From: Adenophora triphylla var. japonica
Taxonomy: Eukaryota > Streptophyta > Magnoliopsida > Asterales > Campanulaceae
Direction: 5' to 3'
Assembly: GCA_022495995.1 (NCBI GenBank)
Contig: JAFEMH010000169.1
Span: 620,001 to 684,000, forward strand
Length of the DNA stretch: 64,000 nucleotides
Shown: positions 1 through 11,521 of the stretch, in pieces
Layout of the letters: each line of letters opens with the position of its first letter
Position numbering within the stretch: the stretch's first letter is position 1
Program-made: the position numbers and the translations under genes
Notes under the pieces: generated by a model
The model's database searches: none
Told to the model about the DNA's origin: nothing
Seen by the model: the letters and a program-made list of their open reading frames with translations, nothing else

Positions 1-292
1 TGATGAACCTCCAAAGTACCAGGTTCTTAATAGGTAGCTTAAATTCAAACTTTGAGAAATATCTTGCATTTCTGCATTTTGCTGTACGTAGATATCTAGT
101 TGCGGGTCACAGTTGGGATTAACTTGTATGAAACTTCGGCACTCTGAATTAAAATTTGAAGTACCTCTGGTTGACATACATTTATATTTTCACTTTGATT
201 TTATCTTTTCCAAGTCTATTCATTTACATGATGGAATCTACCTTACATGACTGCTGATTGAAATAAGCTCCCTCAGACCCCCTACTTTGGTT
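1..292. other. Intergenic DNA, no gene seen
   Basis: AT-rich sequence without a convincing exon, repeat or RNA gene. It ends at the 8-bp target duplication (285-292) of the hAT MITE that follows. Confidence 0.5.
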
Positions 293-570
293 CAGGGGCG
301 GACCTACCTATTGCATAAGAGGGCAAGTGCCCCCATTGACTTTTGACATTGCACCATATTAGTACTATTAAATTTGAAAAATCTGCTATTAAATTTGAAA
401 AATCTGATTTTTACTGTTAAAAATTGGATTTTGCCCCCCTTCTAACCAAGAAAAAATGGCACTATATTATATTTTACCCCCGTTTAAACTAAATTTAGAT
501 ATTACAATATAGTGTTCTAAAATAAAAATAATCTTTCCCCCGTTTTGAAAAAATCCTGGTTCCGCCACTG
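293..570. mobile_element. hAT-type MITE (278 bp)
   Basis: The termini are CAGGGGCGGA and TCCGCCACTG, which are imperfect inverted repeats of each other (CAGTGGCGGA type). The element is flanked by a perfect 8-bp direct repeat, CTTTGGTT, at 285-292 and 571-578, the duplication length of hAT transposons. There is no coding capacity. Elements with related ends lie at 14090-14402 and 33884-34511. Confidence 0.9.
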
Positions 571-578
571 CTTTGGTT

Positions 579-1630
579 GGATCTATTAGTTTGATGCCTT
601 GAAGTTTACTTGGAATGTCATTGGATGATTTATTCATATGAAATTATGGCTCCATTTCTTGATGTTAACTGTCTCAACTTGTGTTAATATTTGTTTCGAC
701 ATATATTTCATGAAAGTTTTTTAAAGTGTTTACCATTCGCTGAACCTTCCCAACTGCACTGTCCCACAAAAGAGAAAAATAAAAGGCATAACAGCAAGAA
801 CAACAACACTGAACGTTCGCAAACCAAATGGAAAAAAACATAGAGGCTTATTCTTACATATATGTGCAAAAAGAATGATATAGTACCATGTTCTATACTT
901 GTGTTGTTGAAACGGGGAGCAGAATTTTGTAGTGAAGTGAAGCGTATCTCTGACAACAGTAATATTTGGCTAGGTCCAAAGATGATTAGATGACGTTGTG
1001 TTAAAACTAACCAAAGTTACGGAAAATGGGACTTCTTATGATTATTAAGTTATGAAGATCATGAAGAAGAAGATGGAGACAGGGAACGGAGCAACTACAG
1101 CGAGTGAGACAAGCGTGTGAGGTGCACCTCATTCTTATATGGACACAAGCAAAACTTAGACCCCGAGAGTGGACCCGCTAGATCTGAACTAGTAAAGTCA
1201 ACTTACGTTGTGCAAGGGGTTTTGATTGATTATATAGCTAACTACTTATGATTACTAAATAGGGCCTGCTTGATCCTTGTTTAATTAGTTTTTTTTTTTT
1301 TTATAATGAACTGGGTTAAGTTGAAGTTACACGAGGAGTTGGGTGTGCTCGAATCAACTCAACAGTTCTTTCTTTTCCATGAGCCTTCTTCTGCACTCTT
1401 CACTCACTTTACAGTTAACAATAACCACACTGATGTGCATACATTTGATTCATCAATGCAAATCATGTAGCAAGTTTTCTATTTTATGAATTTATGTAGA
1501 ATCTGATGGCTTCAAGTACCCAGCACCTTTCTTCCACTATTGTCAGTGTCTTTGTGGTGAATTCATCTCAAACCCCTGTTTTATGTATTTGTGTTTGTAA
1601 TGCTCCAGGGCGATCTTTTACCAGCGTGAA
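579..1630. other. Upstream region of the CRM gene, no coding exon seen
   Basis: No coding exon was recognised. A pyrimidine-rich stretch ending in CAG at about 1606-1608 could be the acceptor of a 5'-UTR intron, so the transcript leader may start further upstream. A poly-T run lies near 1289-1302. No confident TATA box was found. Confidence 0.4.
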
Positions 1631-3443
1631 ATGAGTCTTGCTTCTCCCAGGATTTTTACGGCCGTCAAATATCCAAACCCTTGGCGGGTCTTCAAAAATT
1701 TCAGTCATAGTTCAGTTAGTTTTGTGATATCACAAGGTAAACCTAAGTTTGAGATTCAGGAATTGGATCCTGTTCCCCCCAAGAAGAAGTGGAAGACGAC
1801 AAAGAAGCTGAAACTACACCGGAAGAAAGAAAAGCAGAAGAGAAAAGCAGCAAACAAAAGAGATCCCAAACATCTAGGCATCAAAGCGAAGCGAAAGTTT
1901 GCGAATGTGGAGGATCGAATAAAATATAAGCTCGAAAATGTGAGTATAATCTATTTGATTTATGTGGTTCTATGGTAATGTGTACTGTCCTCATGTTTGT
2001 ACATGGACAGAATTTTTGGACTTTTGCCTTTTATTTTGTTCATTTCCTGATTGATAGATTAGTTTATACCCTATAATCTTACATTAGTCTCTTGTGTTTA
2101 GAACATTTCTTATCCGTTTCAGGCAAAAATTAAGGAATCTTTGCTCACTGAGAGGCTTAAGCGATATGAAGTTGATAAACTCCAGGGTCCTTTGAGGAAA
2201 CCAGTTGGTATGAGCGGTGAAGAACGCTTTTACTTAAAGAAGATGGCGCAGAAAAGCTCCAACTATGCACCGGTTGGGAAAAGAGGAATATTTGGAGGTG
2301 TTATTCTTAATATGCATATGCATTGGAAAAAACATGAAACTGTTAAGATCATCTGCAAGCCTTGTAAACCTGGTCAAATTCAAGAGTATGCAAATGAAAT
2401 CGCTAGATTGAGTGGTGGAATCCCAATTCAGGTAATTGGAAATGACACTATAATTTTTTACCGTGGAAAGGATTACGTGCAGCCAGAAGTTATGTCTCCA
2501 ATTGACACACTATCCAAGAAACGGGTATGCCTCTCTCCCCCCTCCCTGTCCCTCTCTCTATATTAGCAATATCACTATAGTTTTTTCTTCATTGAAGATC
2601 GCCAGGTTCTGACTTGATTAAATACGTCTTGCTTTACTCAGATAAATTAATGATTACTACACTAACAAATTCTGTGTAGCAAGGCAGCATCAAACGATAG
2701 TTACGATACTTATACAACAGTTTAAGTAAAATCATAAAAGTGACACTCATTTTACGACAGTGGTATTTGTCAATTATCCGCAGTTTGCCTCTTGACAGTT
2801 ACGTACCACTTCATTTGTCCCTAATCGAGTGTCCATTTTTGACTTTGTGTGGGAATTTTATAAAATTGACTTGTTAGCAAATTTAGTAGCAAATATACGC
2901 AAGACCCATACTATCCACCTTATAGACTTATAATAAAAGTATATCTTTACTGTTTTTGAGTTTGTTCATCTTTATTTCACCACTCTTATATATGCATTCA
3001 GCTTGGTTCTTCCATTTGTAATATAGCTATAATTATGGCAATTTCAGGCGCTAGAAAAGTCAAAATACGAGCAATCACTCGAGACTGTGAGGCACTTCAT
3101 TGCTATTGCCGAGAAGGAACTAGAACTATATCACAAGCACGTTGTGCTTTATGGTGAGCCAACACGCAGTGGAGAATATTCCAACATGATCGACTGTGCT
3201 AAAGAAGTCACTGACAAGCCAACCGAAGTAGCAAATACTGACGACATATTTTCCACAGGTTTATCGGATTTGGACTGTGATTCGGAAAGTGAAGATAATG
3301 AGCTTTTGTTAAGTGATTTGGAAGGTGAGGATGAGTATGAAGCTAGAAATGAATGTGGTTCCAGTAAGGAGGGAACAGATGACAGTTCTTTTAGAATGCA
3401 TGAACTCAAGAACTGCAGTAAGAACTGCATGTTCTATAGCTAG
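1631..3443 (+). CDS. CRM (CRS1/YhbY) domain RNA-binding protein, three exons
   Basis: Exons 1631-1939, 2123-2524 and 3048-3443 join in phase 0 with GT-AG introns and encode 368 residues. Residues 1 to about 45 are rich in S, R and F with few acids, like an organelle transit peptide. A strongly basic K/R-rich stretch follows (about 52-90). A single CRM domain begins near residue 130 (GEERFYLKKM) and contains the loop GKRGIFGG, then HWKKHETVKI and IIFYRGKDY. The C-terminal tail is acidic and S/D/E-rich. CRM domains bind RNA; single-CRM plant proteins related to Arabidopsis At3g25440 and At4g13070 have this layout, and group members act in organelle RNA splicing or ribosome biogenesis. The start is the first ATG of exon 1. 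A possible donor (CA|GTAAGA) just before the stop leaves room for an alternative 3' exon, but none is visible downstream. Family assignment is firm; target RNA and organelle are not known from sequence. Confidence 0.88.
2525..3047 (+). other. Intron 2 of the CRM gene
   Basis: The GT-AG intron begins at 2525 (GTATGC) and ends with TTTCAG at 3047. The sequence is AT-rich and no transposon ends were recognised. Confidence 0.7.
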
Positions 3444-3631
3444 TTCTTTGTTCATGTTTGCATATAGAGACAAATAATATTTATAAAAATTGAACAAAAA
3501 TACAAAATAAAAAAAAGAGAAAAGAAAAGAAAAATATCTCCTTCCTACCTTAATAAAATAAAAGCCGGACTTTTCATTTTCATTTTTGTCCATTTCAAAA
3601 TTATTGTTTCATTTTCGAAGAAATAAATTTA

Positions 3632-4008
3632 GAGACATTTACAAAAAACTACTTTAGAAAGATGGAAATTACAAAAAAAAAAAAAAAACCACATAACTTC
3701 GAAATTACAAAATTTTTTTTAATCAGTTTTGGTCAAACAACTGATAATTTCAATTATCAACAGCTGATAACTGAAATTATCACTTGTTTGATCAAAACTG
3801 ACAACTGATAACTGAAATTATCACTTGTTTGAACAACTGATAAGTGAAATTATCAGTTGTTTGATCAAAACTGATAAAAAAAAATCAAAAAAAATAAAAA
3901 GTTCTTTGTAAAAAAAGAAAAAAAAAAGTAGTTTTTTGTAATTTTCTATTTTACATGTTTTTTTTTTGTAAATGCCATCTTTTTGAGTGAGTTTTTTGTA
4001 ATAAACCC
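3632..4008. mobile_element. Mutator-type MITE (377 bp) with inverted-repeat core
   Basis: A 9-bp direct repeat, ATAAATTTA, flanks the element at 3623-3631 and 4009-4017. The ends are long imperfect inverted repeats: ATTTACAAAAAACTAC on the left corresponds to GTAGTTTTTTGTAA-type sequence on the right. The centre (about 3720-3880) repeats units built on CTGATAACTGAAATTATCA and TTGTTTGATCAAAACTG in both orientations, so a single strand could fold extensively. A 9-bp duplication fits Mutator superfamily elements. No protein is encoded. Confidence 0.8.
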
Positions 4009-4269
4009 ATAAATTTATGTAATTTTTTCGTAATATAAGTAATGTAAATATAAATAAAGTATTTCCCTTAAAATATTTACAAAACTAAATGTTTAAAGAG
4101 TGAAAAATAAAAACAATTATGATCTTTGCTATTTAATTATATAAAAAATAAATATTTTCAAAATATTTTTTATAAATAAAATTTAAACATTAGGCAGAAT
4201 ATTAGTATTTGGATTTGGAAAGGGAAAATGTAAGTAATTGAATATTTTTCACGTACGCAGAAGGGGAAA

Positions 4270-6707
4270 ATGATTGAGACTGGTAGGACTGACCGGAGGA
4301 ATCGGGACCGGAAAGAGTAGTGTTTCCAGTCTTTTCGAGGCTAATGGCATCCCCGTCGTTGACGCCGATCTCGTTGCTCGGGTAATCCCCTTCCCCTTCC
4401 CCTCCCTACCTACTTTCTAATTTCTTTCATACTTCTATCTGAATTTCTCGCATCAATCAACTAAAATTCACACGACGAGTCGGCCGGAATATGCACAACT
4501 CCCTTTTCATGCATACCATTAATTTCTAGTTTGGTTTGTGATTTGAACAATAATGGAATTAAATTAGTATAAATGGTTTAAAATTGAATGAGTATTACTC
4601 GAATTAATTTTCATGCAATTTGAACTAATCGTGAAATGAAATTTGTACCGAGACGAAATATACTGGAATGAATACTGTTGTTTAGGAAGATAGTTGCAGA
4701 CTAGGAGTTTTATTGCATTGTTTCTGGTATCTCTTCACTTCAGCTAGTACTGTGTTCATGGAAGTTTAGGTGAATTTTGATTATGAGGTTTGTACAACAG
4801 GATGCTTTGAAGAAAGGCAGCAGTGGTTGGAAGAAGGTTGTGGCAGCTTTCGGGGAGGAGATATTACAGGCAAATGGAGAAGTTGATAGGCCAAAACTGG
4901 GCCAAATTGTATTTTCCAATTCTTCAAAGCGCCAGCTTCTTAATAGGTACGCATATTTAGGGTTCATTTCTTGACTTGTCGGCTGTGACGAAAATTTCCC
5001 TTTCCTTAAGTTTCAGTATATGATACTATCTTTGCAGGTTTTCCCTTGGTTTGTAGCATGTCCGAGGCTCATTCACTCTTTGAGTTGCTTTGTTCAAAGA
5101 TAGCAAAGTATAATATTTATAAGTGTCACGTCTGAAAGTTATGTCGGACTAGCATGGACTGTAGAAAAACTTACAAGACTGTTTGCAAGGGATTTGGGTA
5201 TCTGAACTTCATATGAGCAGGGGTGTGTCACATGTATTCATATATTAAAAACTTACAAGACTGTTTGCAAGGGATTTGGGTATCTGAACTTCATATGAGC
5301 AGGGGTGTGTCACATGTATTCATATATTATGGTCCTATTGCCTCCGTTCAGTTTTTGTGAAAATCGCACTTTGTTATCACCAAATAGTACATTTTTTCAA
5401 TATAAGTTAAGTATTCAACTGCTTTTCTGGATAGTATGGATGGATAGTACCCGAAAACGGTGCTTTAGCTAAAGATATCTTAACTTGGCCGTTCGAGTTT
5501 GGGATCCAATTAGGGTAAGTGTGTTTTGATTGCTGTTGCTTGCAGATTGTCGTTCTATCCTCTTATGATGTTGCCTTCTACTAGAGAACAATTGGTATTC
5601 ACTCATCTGAGAGTAAGGAGATTGTGGATTATACTTTGTAGACCTTGTGTTTGTGGCAACTCCCCTTTTCTATTTTGATCTTTGGTGCATGATGAAGCAT
5701 AAGCAGGGAACAAGTCCTCTTCCAGTGATTTCTGAAGCAAAGTTTAGAGTGTAAAGTGTAAACCAAGACTTGAACAGCTTAATACAAATACATTGTTCCT
5801 CGCTTTTATTTGAGATCATGAAACAGTGACTAGAAACTAGAATAAGCCCCAATACGAAAATGCACTTTAGCTTGCCATTTAATAAGTGGTAACTGAAATA
5901 GAACTCTGCTAGTCTGCTGTTGTCCAGCTGTGTAGTAGACTATCAGCTAGTTTCATCTATCTTCAGCAAAGGTCTTACTTATTAACGATGTGCAATGCCG
6001 GCTTTGAGCAAGTGCAAAAGGTTCTTTTGCACAGGGCCCCTTAATTTTGATTTTTTTTCTTTTAGTCCTTGAATTGTTTTGAATAAATAAGAGGTTTTAT
6101 TTCCTTTTGCCTGTGTCATAATTCATTTCTCACATTCCTTGCTACTAGAGTACTTTAAATTTTAAATTGACAGCAGTGCTCTGATACGGAGTTTTGAATT
6201 GTGTGCAACTGTAGGCTGCTTGCACCTTATATCAGCTTGCACCTTATATCACATATGGTCTGTTCTGGGAAGTTTTCAAGCTGTGGATAAAAAGCTGTAA
6301 GATTATCATTCCTGATGTCCCTTTGTTGTTTGAGGCCATGAGGGACCTGTGGACAAAGCCCATTATTGTTGTCTGGGTTGATCCTGATACGCAATTTCAG
6401 CGACTTATGACCAGGGATAGGACGTCGGAGGAAGATGCCAAAAACAGAATAAATGCTCAAATGCCTCTTGATTTAAAAAAGGAGTAAAGCAGACATTGTA
6501 ATCGATAATAATGGCTCTCTTGAAGATTTGAATGAGAATTTCGGGAAGGTATTAGCCCAAGTCAGAAAGCCATTGACATGGACTGAATTCTGGCTTTCTA
6601 GACAGGGAACTTTTTTAGTTCTTGTTTCAATATTTTCTGGTGTACTCGTATGCAAAAATGTTATGACGGTAATTATTTTAGCCACCATGGATAGCCATTC
6701 ATATTGA
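4270..6707 (+). pseudogene. Dephospho-CoA kinase pseudogene
   Basis: Dephospho-CoA kinase catalyses the last step of coenzyme A synthesis. Three exons can be traced: 4270-4381, with the P-loop [12 protein letters not shown] and VVDADLVAR; 4801-4946, with VDRPKLGQIVF; and 6215-6707, with IPDVPLLFEA, VVWVDPDTQ, INAQMPLDLK and TWTEFWLSRQG plus the hydrophobic C-terminal segment seen in plant homologues. Splice phases fit. Three lesions break the frame: the only nearby ATG (4270) is one base out of frame with the P-loop; a 17-bp tandem duplication (6218-6234 and 6235-6251) shifts frame and leads to a stop; and one extra base lies in the A-run near 6475-6480. Order and content match a former full-length gene with introns, so it is not a processed copy. 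Assembly error could explain the single-base lesions but hardly the duplication. Confidence 0.85.
5165..5328. repeat. 82-bp tandem duplication in a pseudogene intron
   Basis: Two adjacent, nearly identical copies (5165-5246 and 5247-5328) both begin AAAAACTTACAAGACTG. They lie in the intron between exons 2 and 3 of the dephospho-CoA kinase pseudogene. Confidence 0.9.
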
Positions 6708-8850
6708 TCAAGATTTCAGCCACCATGCAGAAAAAAGCGTTTGTGCAATATTGACAAGGATCTCTGATTCATTCAAATGAGTTGCAGTTTGGATTTGCTT
6801 ATGTAAATTGAAGGTTATTTAGGATGTTGGTTTTATCGATTATGTTTTGGAACTGTATATTTGTGAAAGAAACTCATGAAGAATTTTTCAGCTTTAAGTT
6901 ATTCATAGGATTTTATTCAAGCTGGATATCAGTTTCTTAATTAATCCCTTAAGCTAATGTTTGGGCTGGTTTAGTCCTAGAGCAGCCATCTTACAAGACA
7001 CTTTGACTTTCCCGTTTCTGTTAGAAATGGTTGGACTTCAATTTAAAGTAATCCAGCATTCTCTTATTGCTTAGCACACAATGTTTGTAGGTCCGATTAG
7101 CACCATCACATCTTCCCCAATATCAATAGCATGGTGAGGCATTTTTTTTTTTTTTTTTTTGTGTACAATGTTCTTAATGGTGAATGAATACTACATTTTG
7201 TCTCTTTTCAAATGTTTCTGAGAGTTGTTATGATAGAATTGTCTTGATACCACAACTATATCTGTTTGATGTAACCTTTGACCTGCATTGACTTGTGCAC
7301 TAATCAGTATTCTTACACATTTTTTGGTGTTTCTTGGAAAAGATAATTTGTTGCAGGATGTGTCAATGTCAAGAGAAGACCTGAGAGATTCAAAGATGCA
7401 ACCTGGGAGTTGGGTAATTAGCTATGCACGTGCGTTGATGGTAAAATCCTAAGCTTTCAGTCCAGGTAGGCAGATTAGTGATCCTTTCATCTGGCCACTC
7501 GTTCAACATCTCATGGTATATGATGAAATCTACTCTCCCCCTCTGACAATTATTTTACCTCAATTATTGATATTCATGTTGTCGTACTCAAATCTGGATA
7601 AATAAGAATGCAAAACTCTGTCACAGATCATTTGCACTTTTAAAATTTCATAAAAACCATTGGCTTCTAAGAAAATGGCGAGGTTACATAAGCACCATTA
7701 GGGTATTGTTTGCTGTAATCTTTAGTTCGTTAGTGTTATTGTTTTGTTCCACTGTCTGTCCTCTATAAAAAAGGATTACTGTGTTTGTCTTTTTATCAGA
7801 ACCCTATCTCCAACACTTAATTATATCAAATTGAGAAGTGCTGCTACTTTTTATTGAATATCCTCTGTTTCTTTATCTTTTGGTCTAATAAAAAAGGATT
7901 ACTGTGTGTAGTTTTGTCTTTTCTTTGCATAAAAGTTTCACGTGGGAAGCATGATTGCTAGTTCTGATTTCTAAGGCATTTGTCATGAGTTACCATGTTT
8001 TGTATACTGGATAGTTGCACTGCATCTTCATTTGAGATGGACAATTCAACATAGGGTTGTGTTCATTTAGACTTGGAAAGTCATTGGCAATAATGTTCTT
8101 ATTATTTTAAATTTTTATTTTTGTGCATAAAGAGAACCGCGTGATTTGCATATATCTAATTTATGGGTACGGAAGTTCTTTTTTTGCTGTAACAGGATTG
8201 GTTCTATGTTTATACACTTGGTTCTTTGCTTCAAATCTCGAAAGTCAGCAGGTGCTAAGTATTAACTATAGGACTCTTTCGTTTGCAGCTGAGTCTTGGA
8301 TGTTTCGAGTTCATGATTCTCCTTAAATTTGCATAATAGGACAAACCAGTGAAAGTTGCTTTGTTCCTAGGATATTTTTTTTCTTTTACACTAGATTAAT
8401 TTGATTTCATTTTGTAGTTTATGCCGAGTTTGGCTATTATTATGGTTGGTTCATGGTTTTAGTGAGCAGAAAGGAAGAACTATAGAAATGTAGTGAAGAT
8501 TAGGAAAAAGAAATCACTTAGAAGTTGTGGTTGGTGAAAATGTCGATCAGTGTAGTAGTGTGAAGGTCTTTTTCATGGATCCATGGTCTGTGTGCAGTTG
8601 GACTGCACATCAGTCCCATTTTCCTATAATCTGGGCCGTTCAATTATTCATTAAGAGCATAATTGTCTTTTGACCCACCACCAACGGGGCACCCATTGAG
8701 CAATCCGACTGGATAGGACCCAAATCCCTTTTTCATGCCTTCAGTGGCATTTTTATGTAGGGGAGTGCGAGATATGCGAAGATCTGAGGGTGGGCAGTGG
8801 CAGATCATGGTAGGAAGTGCAACAAGAATCAGGCTTCCTCATTAAAAGAT
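6708..8850. other. Non-coding region downstream of the kinase pseudogene
   Basis: The sequence is AT-rich with a poly-T run near 7143-7160. A short open stretch after a plausible acceptor (GCAG, about 7357-7452) could be an exon but has no recognisable protein match, so no gene is called. Confidence 0.4.
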
Positions 8851-8853
8851 TAA

Positions 8854-9091
8854 GGGGCCGTTTGGTAGCCCTTCTTAGGCTGGATAGGATTATTAATCCA
8901 ATAAGTTTGGTGTTTGGTACATTAAATGCAACCACTGTATTATTTCTAACAACCTGGATTGTAACCTCTTATCCCCTCTTATCTCCTCTTATCCCCTTCT
9001 TCCCAAAAAAAAGGTGGTATTATTAATCCCCTGATTAATAATCCCCTCACTATTAATACAGGCTAATCCTATCGGCCTACCAAACGAGCCC
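8854..9091. mobile_element. Tourist-like (PIF/Harbinger) MITE (238 bp)
   Basis: The termini GGGGCCGTTTGGTA and TACCAAACGAGCCC are inverted repeats. The element is flanked by the trinucleotide TAA at 8851-8853 and 9092-9094, the target duplication typical of PIF/Harbinger elements. Internal TTATTAATCC motifs recur in both orientations. It has no coding capacity. Confidence 0.85.
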
Positions 9092-9094
9092 TAA

Positions 9095-10168
9095 GGGGAA
9101 AACGAGTCTCCTCATTATTATTTTTTATTTTTTTGCAAAATTTCTTCCAAGCTATAATCATTGTCAGAATGGAAAAACCTCAAATACTTTATGAAAAGTA
9201 AACCATAAGCTATACTGTACATAAAGCCATTACAAAAGGCAGTTCTGTCATTTTCTCACCAAATTTGTGCTTCAGGATCTTCTCCAACAGCCAATTAGAA
9301 TGGGCGGTCTGTGAGATATTTTCCCAGCGAGACCGAAATGTGCCGATGACGTTGATTCTGTTCGATCTTTCTACAGGGATAACAGAGTAACAACAGTATT
9401 GTTATTATTAGGTTTGTAATGCAATGATACTAGGATATTTTGAGGTTTATTTGTCTGTGCGCAGTGGAGAAAAAGGTTATATATTTTTATACAGAACTTA
9501 TCTATTAAGTGCTACACTTACAGAAAACATATAGTACATACTTAAGTCTTTTGTATACATTTACGTGTTGTACCGAGCAACAATCTTTGCATCGTTAGTT
9601 GTATGGTACAATATTTTAATGCACTTAACAGAATTATGTATTCTCATTTTCCTGTTTGAAAGTTTACTTTAGCTCTTTCTTAGTAAACTTAGTATTGAAT
9701 TCAGAACATGAAGGCGTGGGTTAAATGATTGTCACGGTATGTAATATGGATTGGAACATATGTGATCCAATTTTGGCTAGGTTTCTATCACAGGTTGGCT
9801 GCTGGGATGACGCTAATGCATTTATGAGGCATATTTAACAGGTTCATGTTATAAATGTGTACTTCTCTAAGGGAAATCTTATTTTGTGCATGTTCATTAA
9901 GTATGTACCCTACACATTCAACTGTTATCAAAACTCTACCAAATCCAAGTAATACTCCATTATAGCTGTAGTTCACATCTTTAAAGTTTTTGTATTATTT
10001 GGAGCTGACATGTCTTCCATCTCTTTCTCTCTCTCTCTCTCTCTATGTGTGACCCTTTTTATATTCCCCATCCTGATCCCTTCTTAAACCTCTCCTCATA
10101 ATAATCCTTCCTCAGCTCCTCCTTCCTAACATCAAATCTTCTCCCTTTGCTTTCACTCCACTCCACTC

Positions 10169-10234
<66 letters not shown>

Positions 10235-10272
10235 TTCTCTCTCTCCTCTCACTCTCTCCCTGTGTCATTGAG
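9095..10272 (+). other. Upstream region and 5' leader of the HIPP gene
   Basis: No gene was found between 9095 and about 10050. A TATA-like TTTTTATATTCCCC lies at about 10056-10069. The leader is pyrimidine-rich and contains a CT microsatellite at about 10170-10245 that ends within 30 bases of the start codon; a shorter CT run lies at 10022-10044. CT-rich leaders are common in plant genes; a regulatory effect is inference. Confidence 0.5.
10170..10248. repeat. (CT)n microsatellite in the HIPP 5' leader
   Basis: About 78 bases of nearly pure CT repeat, broken by a few TTT interruptions, lie directly upstream of the ATG at 10273. Long ORFs on either strand here are repeat artefacts. Confidence 0.95.
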
Positions 10273-11521
10273 ATGGCAAAAACATCAAGTGATGGCATAT
10301 CATCAGAGCCCCTTAAATACCAGGTAAACTTCTCAGAAATGTTCATAATGCATGCATGTTGTTTCATGATCTAAACGCTGATATTACTATCTCAGCTGTT
10401 TTATCTCATATATATCTATATTTCTTTCTCTTGTAGACATGGATGCTGAAAGTCTCAATTCATTGTGAAGGCTGTAAGAAGAAAGTCAAGAAAGTCCTTC
10501 AAAGCATCGATGGTACAACAAGTTCTCTATTCTCCTTTTGTACAAATCCTAACATGTGCATTATAGTGTGATTATATTTTATAATAACACTAGTAAAAAG
10601 TAGTTTGTGCCATACTTTTGAGTTCCACCTGTCTTTTAGTCGTGCAGTCTTTTTGTATCACATTAAACACTAAAATCTCCTATGGCAATATTTTAATCTT
10701 GTTTGTATTTAGCATATATTATATTATGGTTGTATTAATATTTTTCAGGAGTTTATACAACTGAGATTGATTCTCAGCAACAGAAAGCTATAGTAACAGG
10801 AAACGTGGATGCTGATACGCTGATCAAGAAGCTGACTAGAACAGGGAAGCACGCTGAGATTTGGCCGGAGAGTTCTGACTCAAAGGGAAAGGGTTCAGGC
10901 AAGTCAAAGAATAAGAAAAAACAGACGAATGAACCCAAAGGAAGTGAAACAACTAATGATGATGACAAGATGGATTTAGCTGAAAATTCAGCTAAAGATG
11001 GCGGCACTGGTGGCAAAGCAAGCCAGGCTGGCCCTGCTCTGAAAGATCCCCCACCGGGCGCGGATGAGCTTGAGGAGGAGGATGGTGAAAGTGATGAAGT
11101 AGCTCCGGTGAGCGGTGGTGGTGGTGGTGACGGTGAAGGTAAGAAGAAGAAAAAGAAAAAGAAGAAGAAAGGGCAAAACAGTAATACACCAAACAACGGG
11201 CAAGGAGAGAGTCTAACCGGTGGCATTGGATCGTCTCCACCGGTCGAAAGTGTGGACCCACTCATGGCACCCTTAAATCTCAGACCTCCACATCAGCAGG
11301 TATTATACCCATATCCACCACAAAGCTACTATCCAACTCCAGTTTATGAGATGAGTTACAGTACAGTGTACCCAAGTACTACCTCTTCTTACTATCCTGC
11401 ACCAGTCTATGCATATGCTCAATCACATCCATCCACTTATCCACCACCTCCACCATCTGATCAAATCACTGCTTTTGATGATCATGACTACGATGATGAT
11501 AGGGGTTGCGCAATCATGTGA
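10273..11521 (+). CDS. Heavy metal-associated isoprenylated plant protein (HIPP), three exons
   Basis: Exons 10273-10323, 10437-10512 and 10749-11521 encode 299 residues; introns are GT-AG in phases 0 and 1. An N-terminal HMA domain (about residues 18-80) carries the metal-binding pair in HCEGC (C27 and C30), followed by [19 protein letters not shown]. Then come a K-rich charged linker, an acidic stretch, a poly-G run and a run of about ten lysines, then a P/Y/S-rich region. The last four residues, CAIM, form a CaaX prenylation signal. HIPPs bind metal ions such as Cu, Zn or Cd through the CxxC motif, are anchored to membranes by the lipid, and have roles in metal homeostasis and stress or pathogen responses. 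One HMA domain plus a long low-complexity linker fits the single-HMA HIPP group. All diagnostic residues are present, so the gene looks functional; metal specificity cannot be read from sequence. Confidence 0.92.

Noticed and set aside
10059..10374. ORFs on both strands over the CT repeat
   Set aside because: Low-complexity translation of a microsatellite (RERERE and LSLSLS).
10774..11265. Long minus-strand ORFs opposite the HIPP third exon
   Set aside because: They mirror the lysine- and glycine-rich coding repeats of HIPP, overlap its proven exon and have no domain.
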